DNA of 8,742 bases, taken from the NCBI GenBank assembly GCA_019689615.1, contig JADGHD010000175.1, forward strand, positions 1 to 8,742, written 5' to 3'. Shown one piece after another: positions 5,007-8,742 of the stretch. The DNA comes from Frankia sp. (lineage in GTDB: Bacteria; Actinomycetota; Actinomycetes; Frankiales; Frankiaceae). Below the pieces are notes generated by a model. That model saw only the letters and a list, made by a program, of their open reading frames with translations. It had not been told where the DNA came from and searched no databases. The position numbers were made by a program, and so were the translations under genes. The first letter of the stretch is position 1; each line of letters starts with the position of its first letter.

Positions 5007-7102
5007 CTGTTGACGTCAGTTCCCCAACGACCGGCGACGGCGAGGACACGCGCCTGGCGGGCGGGCAGGGCCGCTTCGGCCGAGCGTTCCTGCGGTTACG
5101 CAGGAACCCGCTCGCTCTCGCCGCGTTCGGCTACCTCGTCATCGTGGGCCTCGCCGCGGCCCTCGCCCCGGTCATCACCCCGTACGACTACGCCGAGCCC
5201 GCCGGGCCGCCGCTCGCGCCGCCGTCCGGCGACCACTGGCTGGGCACCGACGGGCTCGGTCGCGACGTGTTCACCCGGCTGGTCTACGCCGGGCGGGTGT
5301 CGCTGCAGATCAGCCTCTCGGTCGTCGCGCTGGCCGTGCTGATCTCCGTTCCCCTCGGCCTGCTCGCGGGCTACCGGGGTGGCCGGGTCGACTACGTGAT
5401 GATGCGGATCTGCGATGCCTTCGCGTCGTTCCCCGCCCTGATCCTCATGCTGGCCGTCGCCGGCATCCTCGGGCCCGAGCCCCGCAACACCGTGATCGCG
5501 CTCCTCGTCGTGGTGCTGCCCGGGCTGGTCCGCATCATCCGCGGCCAGGCCCGCGCGGTCCGCGCGGAGACGTTCGTCGAGGCGTCCCGGTCCATCGGCA
5601 CACCGGACTGGTGGATCATGGCACGGCGGGTGCTGCCGAGCGTCGCCTCTCCCGTGATCGTTCAGGCGACGGTCCTGCTCGGGACCGCGATCCTGGCCGA
5701 AGCGGGCCTGAGCTACCTGGGGCTCGGCACCCGCCTGCCCAAGCCGAGCTGGGGCAACATGCTGCGGGAGGCCTACGACACGACGCTGTTCAGCGAGCCC
5801 CTGCTCGCGGTCTTCCCCGGGGTCGCGATCGCGCTGACGGTCCTCGCCTTCAACACCCTTGGTGACGGGCTGCGCGACGCGTTCGGGATCGCGAACGATG
5901 GCCCGAAAGGCCGCAGCCAGCGCCGGGGCATCACCACGGTCAAGGTGGCCGACCGGCCGCCGGCCCCGGCCCGGGCCGCGAGCCCCGGCCCGGGCGCGGC
6001 CGCGGCGGCGTCGACCCCGGACTCCCGCGACCTGCTGCGGGTCGAGGGCCTGCGGGTCGAGTTCGACAGCGGGCGCGGCCCGGTCACGGTGCTCGAGGAT
6101 CTCGACCTGACCATCCGCCAGGGCGAGGTCCTGGGACTGGTGGGGGAGAGCGGCTGCGGCAAGTCGGTCACGGCGCTGGCGATCAATCGCCTGCTGCCCT
6201 CGCCGCCTGGGCAGATCACCGCCGGCCGGATCCTCCTCGACGGCGTCGACCTTCTCGGCCTGTCGCTGCGGCAGATGCGCCGGGTCCGCGGCCGGGAGAT
6301 CTCGATGATCTTCCAGGACCCGATGACGTCGCTCGACCCGGCCTTCACCGTCGGCCACCACCTCGTCGAGGCACAGCGCAACCACGCCTCCGTCGACCGG
6401 GCGACGGCCCGGCGCCGGGCGATCGAGCTGCTCGACCTGGTCGGCATCCCGGCGGCCGCCCGCCGGATGGGCCAGTTCCCGCACGAGCTCTCCGGCGGGA
6501 TGCGCCAGCGCGTCATGATCGCGGCGGCGCTCGCCAACAACCCCCGGCTGCTCATCGCCGACGAGCCGACGACCGCGCTCGACGTCACCGTCCAGGCGCA
6601 GATCCTCGAACTGCTGCGGTCGCTGCAGCAGGACCTCGGGATGGCGATGCTGTTCGTCACCCACGACCTCGGCGTGATCGCCGACATCGCCGACCGGGTC
6701 GTGGTGATGTACGCGGGGCAGGTGGTCGAGGAGGCCGGCGTCCACGACCTGTTCGCCAGGCCACGCCACCCCTACACCCGCGGCCTGCTGCGCGCGATGC
6801 CGAGCCGGCTCACCCCGCCCGGCGAGCGGCTGGCGATCATCCCGGGCACCGTGCCGCTGCCGCAGGCCTTCCCGTCCGGCTGCCGCTTCGCCTCCCGCTG
6901 CGACCACGCCACCGCCGACTGCGCGCGCCAGCCGGTCCCGCTGCTGGTCGGGGCGGACGGCGCCCGGGTGCGCTGCCTGCTGGCCGACCCGTCCGCCGAC
7001 GCGAACGGCGTTGCCGCCGCGCCGCTCGCCGGCCAGCCGCGGCTCCCCGGCGGGGAGCCGTTCCAGCCGCGCGCCCCGCGCCTGACCGAGGAGGTCCGAT
7101 GA
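5003..7102 (+). CDS. Fused DppC-type permease / DppD-type ATPase of the ABC importer
   Basis: This single 699-residue frame starts at GTG in a GTGA overlap with the preceding permease gene. Residues 1-295 are a complete DppC/OppC permease: an OppC_N-like first helix (about 38-60), WLGTDGLGRDVFTRL (79-93), an EAA-type loop (193-212, ending in VLP) and SYLGLG (237-242) before the last helix. A Pro/Ala/Arg-rich linker (about 298-342) leads to an ATPase with Walker A GESGCGKS (381-388), Q-loop Gln438, signature LSGGM (496-500), Walker B LLIADE (516-521), D-loop TALD (524-527) and H-loop His554. The oligo_HPY extension (from about 588) carries Cys627, 633, 640 and 658, a pattern linked to an iron-sulfur cluster in OppD/DppD-type ATPases. 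All catalytic residues are present. An in-frame GTG at 5945 in the linker lacks a good ribosome binding site. Such fusions are known among actinobacterial Dpp-type systems. Confidence 0.9.
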   Translation: MTVDVSSPTTGDGEDTRLAGGQGRFGRAFLRLRRNPLALAAFGYLVIVGLAAALAPVITPYDYAEPAGPPLAPPSGDHWLGTDGLGRDVFTRLVYAGRVSLQISLSVVALAVLISVPLGLLAGYRGGRVDYVMMRICDAFASFPALILMLAVAGILGPEPRNTVIALLVVVLPGLVRIIRGQARAVRAETFVEASRSIGTPDWWIMARRVLPSVASPVIVQATVLLGTAILAEAGLSYLGLGTRLPKPSWGNMLREAYDTTLFSEPLLAVFPGVAIALTVLAFNTLGDGLRDAFGIANDGPKGRSQRRGITTVKVADRPPAPARAASPGPGAAAAASTPDSRDLLRVEGLRVEFDSGRGPVTVLEDLDLTIRQGEVLGLVGESGCGKSVTALAINRLLPSPPGQITAGRILLDGVDLLGLSLRQMRRVRGREISMIFQDPMTSLDPAFTVGHHLVEAQRNHASVDRATARRRAIELLDLVGIPAAARRMGQFPHELSGGMRQRVMIAAALANNPRLLIADEPTTALDVTVQAQILELLRSLQQDLGMAMLFVTHDLGVIADIADRVVVMYAGQVVEEAGVHDLFARPRHPYTRGLLRAMPSRLTPPGERLAIIPGTVPLPQAFPSGCRFASRCDHATADCARQPVPLLVGADGARVRCLLADPSADANGVAAAPLAGQPRLPGGEPFQPRAPRLTEEVR
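7040..7060 (+). other. Perfect 9-bp hairpin inside the fusion gene, upstream of the last ATPase gene
   Basis: CGGCTCCCC (7040-7048) and GGGGAGCCG (7052-7060) pair perfectly around a GGC loop. It lies in codons for the low-complexity tail of the fusion protein, 38 bp before the next start codon and just before its ribosome binding site (GAGGAGG, 7088-7094). It could influence coupled translation of the downstream gene. Chance hairpins are common in sequence this GC-rich, so its role is uncertain. Confidence 0.35.
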
Positions 7103-8256
7103 ACCCCGTCAGGACCACGATCGGCACAGCACAGCCCGCCACCGGCACGGACACCGCGGCCGCCACGGCCACCCCGGCAGCCGCGGCCCCCGCGGCCCGG
7201 CTGGTGAACGTCGTCAAGGAGTACCGGCTGCGGCGGTCGTCGCTGTTCGGCCGGCGGGAGGTGCTGCAGGCCGTCGGCGGGGTCAGCCTCACGATCGCCC
7301 GCGGCGAGACGCTGGGGCTCGTCGGCGAGTCCGGGTCCGGGAAGAGCACCGTCGCCCGGCTCCTGATGCGGCTGGTCGAGCCGACCGCGGGCACGATCGA
7401 GATCTGCGGCACGGACGTGACCAACCTGCGCGGCCGCGCCCTGCGCCAGGTGCGCCGGAACGCGCAGATGGTGTTCCAGGACCCGTACTCGTCGCTCGAC
7501 CCGCTGTCGCCGCTGAAGGAGTCGATCGGTGAGCCGCTGCGGATCCACCGCCGGATGGGGCGCAGGGCGCGGGCTGACCGGGTCGGCGAGCTGCTGGCCC
7601 AGGTCAACCTGCGCCAGCAGTACGGGGACCGCTACCCCAACGAGCTGTCCGGCGGGCAGCTGCAGCGGGCGGCCACGGCCCGTGCCCTGGCCGCCGGGCC
7701 GGAGCTGCTCGTCCTCGACGAGCCGGTGAGCGCGCTGGACGTGTCGACCCAGGCGCAGGTCATCAACCTCCTGCAGGACCTGCAGGAGGAGCTGGGGGTG
7801 GCCTACCTGTTCATCGCCCACGACCTGTCGGTGGTTCGGCACATCAGCCACCAGATCGCGGTCATGTACCTGGGGCGGATCGTCGAGATCGGCCCGGCCG
7901 ACCAGGTGTACGAGCGCCCGGCCCACCCGTACACGGCCGCACTGCTCTCGGCGGTGCCGGTGCCCGACCCGGTCCGGCAGCGGTCGCAGACGAAGATCCC
8001 GTTACGCGGCGACATCCCCTCGCCCACCCAGCCGCCGGCCGGCTGCCGCTTCCACACCCGGTGCCCGTTCGCCATGGAGATCTGCCGGGAACAGGACCCG
8101 CCGCCGTACCGCACCCCGGCTGGCGTGACCACCTACTGCCACCTGCACGAGCATGGCCCGCGGCTGGCCGGTGCCCCGGTCACCGCGCTGCGGCCGGCCG
8201 AGGCGCCGGCCCACGTCGGCGGCAAGGCTGCCGGAAAGGGAGACGATGCCGCCTAG
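7099..8256 (+). CDS. DppF/OppF-type ABC transporter ATP-binding protein
   Basis: This 385-residue cytoplasmic ATPase is the second nucleotide-binding subunit of the importer and would pair with the ATPase half of the fused protein. The ATG overlaps the upstream stop (ATGA) and follows a strong GAGGAGG at 7088-7094. An Ala/Thr-rich, probably disordered N-terminus (1-33) precedes the ATPase core. The core has Walker A GESGSGKST (76-84), Q-loop Gln127 (FQDPYSSLDP), signature LSGGQ (183-187), Walker B LLVLDE (203-208), D-loop SALD (211-214) and H-loop His241. The oligo_HPY region (HPYTAALLSAVP, 276-287) is followed by Cys316, Cys322, Cys329 and Cys347, spaced exactly as in the partner ATPase. The insertion RRSSLFGRREVLQAV before Walker A is typical of DppF rather than DppD. 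All ATPase motifs are intact. The C-terminal tail (about 353-385) is low complexity and its end overlaps the regulator gene. Confidence 0.93.
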   Translation: MNPVRTTIGTAQPATGTDTAAATATPAAAAPAARLVNVVKEYRLRRSSLFGRREVLQAVGGVSLTIARGETLGLVGESGSGKSTVARLLMRLVEPTAGTIEICGTDVTNLRGRALRQVRRNAQMVFQDPYSSLDPLSPLKESIGEPLRIHRRMGRRARADRVGELLAQVNLRQQYGDRYPNELSGGQLQRAATARALAAGPELLVLDEPVSALDVSTQAQVINLLQDLQEELGVAYLFIAHDLSVVRHISHQIAVMYLGRIVEIGPADQVYERPAHPYTAALLSAVPVPDPVRQRSQTKIPLRGDIPSPTQPPAGCRFHTRCPFAMEICREQDPPPYRTPAGVTTYCHLHEHGPRLAGAPVTALRPAEAPAHVGGKAAGKGDDAA

Positions 8257-8742
8257 CAGCGCGGATCCCGGGCGCTCGCGCCGCCGTCGTGGTGCCGCGA
8301 GCGCCGGGCCGCTGCGCTTCGACCCGGTCAGCGAGGCCCGTCGGCACTGGGACAGCCGTTGGGACGGCGGCCCGGCGATGATGGCGGCGACCTCGGTGGT
8401 CCGGTCGCAGCAGATCATCCAGTCGCGGGTCGAGGCCTGCCTGCGCCCGTTCGGCCTGACCTTCGCCAGCTACGAGGTCCTCGTCCTGCTGTCGTTCACC
8501 CGGGCCGGCGTCCTGGCGCTGGGGAAGATGAGCGGGCGCCTCATGATCCATCCGGCGTCGGTGACCCACATCGTCGACCGGCTCAGCGCCCAGGGGCGGG
8601 TGGAGCGCCTGCCCCACCCCACGGACCGGCGGGCCGTTCTCGCCCAGATCACCGATGCCGGCCGGCAGGCGGTCAAGGAGGCGACCGATGCCGTGGTGGA
8701 GCGCTCGTTCGGCATGGACGGGCTGTCACCGGACGAGCTCGA
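8246..8742 (+). CDS. MarR-family transcriptional regulator, 3' end cut by window edge
   Basis: The frame is open from ATG 8246 to the window end (165 complete codons, no stop). It is preceded by GGAAAGGGAG at 8233-8242 and overlaps the last 11 bp of the ATPase gene, so it is very likely co-transcribed and translationally coupled. After a basic, Ser/Ala-rich leader (1-22) comes FDPVSEARRHW (25-35), a segment seen in a common actinobacterial MarR subgroup. A dimerisation helix follows (about 46-68), then PFGLTFASYEVLVLLSF (68-84) and the winged helix-turn-helix. In the latter, LALGKMSGRLMIHPASV precedes the recognition helix (about 103-117), and the wing is HPTDRRAVLAQIT (124-136). MarR proteins are dimeric, usually ligand-responsive repressors that often control their own operon. 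Here that could mean the importer operon; the effector is unknown. The residues beyond 165 lie outside the window. Confidence 0.85.
   Translation, partial: MPPSSADPGRSRRRRGAASAGPLRFDPVSEARRHWDSRWDGGPAMMAATSVVRSQQIIQSRVEACLRPFGLTFASYEVLVLLSFTRAGVLALGKMSGRLMIHPASVTHIVDRLSAQGRVERLPHPTDRRAVLAQITDAGRQAVKEATDAVVERSFGMDGLSPDEL

Noticed and set aside
5096..6907. 603-residue open frame on the - strand
   Set aside because: It is antisense to the fused permease-ATPase, whose frame carries all expected motifs. The antisense translation is Arg/Asp/Gly/His-rich and motif-free.

Overview
The window is very G+C-rich, and its genes show the codon bias and Ala/Pro/Arg-rich termini of a filamentous, high-GC actinobacterium. 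A Frankia- or Pseudonocardia-like source is plausible from the style of the proteins, but the genus cannot be fixed from sequence reading alone. All genes supported here lie on the + strand. The many long open frames on the - strand are antisense shadows that high-GC coding sequence produces.

Layout. Positions 1-253 are non-coding and hold a striking 34-bp nested dyad (147-180). An MFS transporter of the MFS_3/EntS-like type follows (254-1606). Its stop codon lies in a short hairpin-forming repeat that recurs 76 bp downstream. A gene-free stretch of about 790 bp (1607-2393) then carries, in its less GC-rich last third, a perfect CRP/GlxR-type dyad (2159-2176), a weak -10-like hexamer and a 10-bp palindrome (2212-2221). 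This looks like the control region of the next operon.

The operon at 2394-8256 encodes a complete peptide/nickel-type (Dpp/Opp) ABC importer. Its genes are a lipoprotein solute-binding protein, a DppB-type permease with a TTG start, a single polypeptide fusing a DppC-type permease to a DppD-type ATPase, and a DppF-type ATPase. A perfect 13-bp GC hairpin sits between the binding-protein gene and the permease genes. After it the cistrons overlap (GTGA, then ATGA), as expected for translational coupling. A MarR-family regulator gene (8246 to beyond the window end) overlaps the last ATPase gene by 11 bp and is cut by the window edge.

How it fits together. The lipoprotein would capture a peptide-like or other small ligand outside the membrane and deliver it to a DppB/DppC channel. 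One ATPase is tethered to the DppC half and the other is supplied as a free subunit. Both ATPases have the C-terminal oligo_HPY extension with four cysteines at identical spacing. The CRP-like site suggests cAMP-linked control, and the co-transcribed MarR protein is the best local candidate for a ligand-responsive regulator. The substrate cannot be read from sequence. I see no mobile element, CRISPR array, phage gene or RNA gene, and no clearly new system. The points worth a second look are the permease-ATPase fusion, the regulatory dyads and the hairpin repeats.
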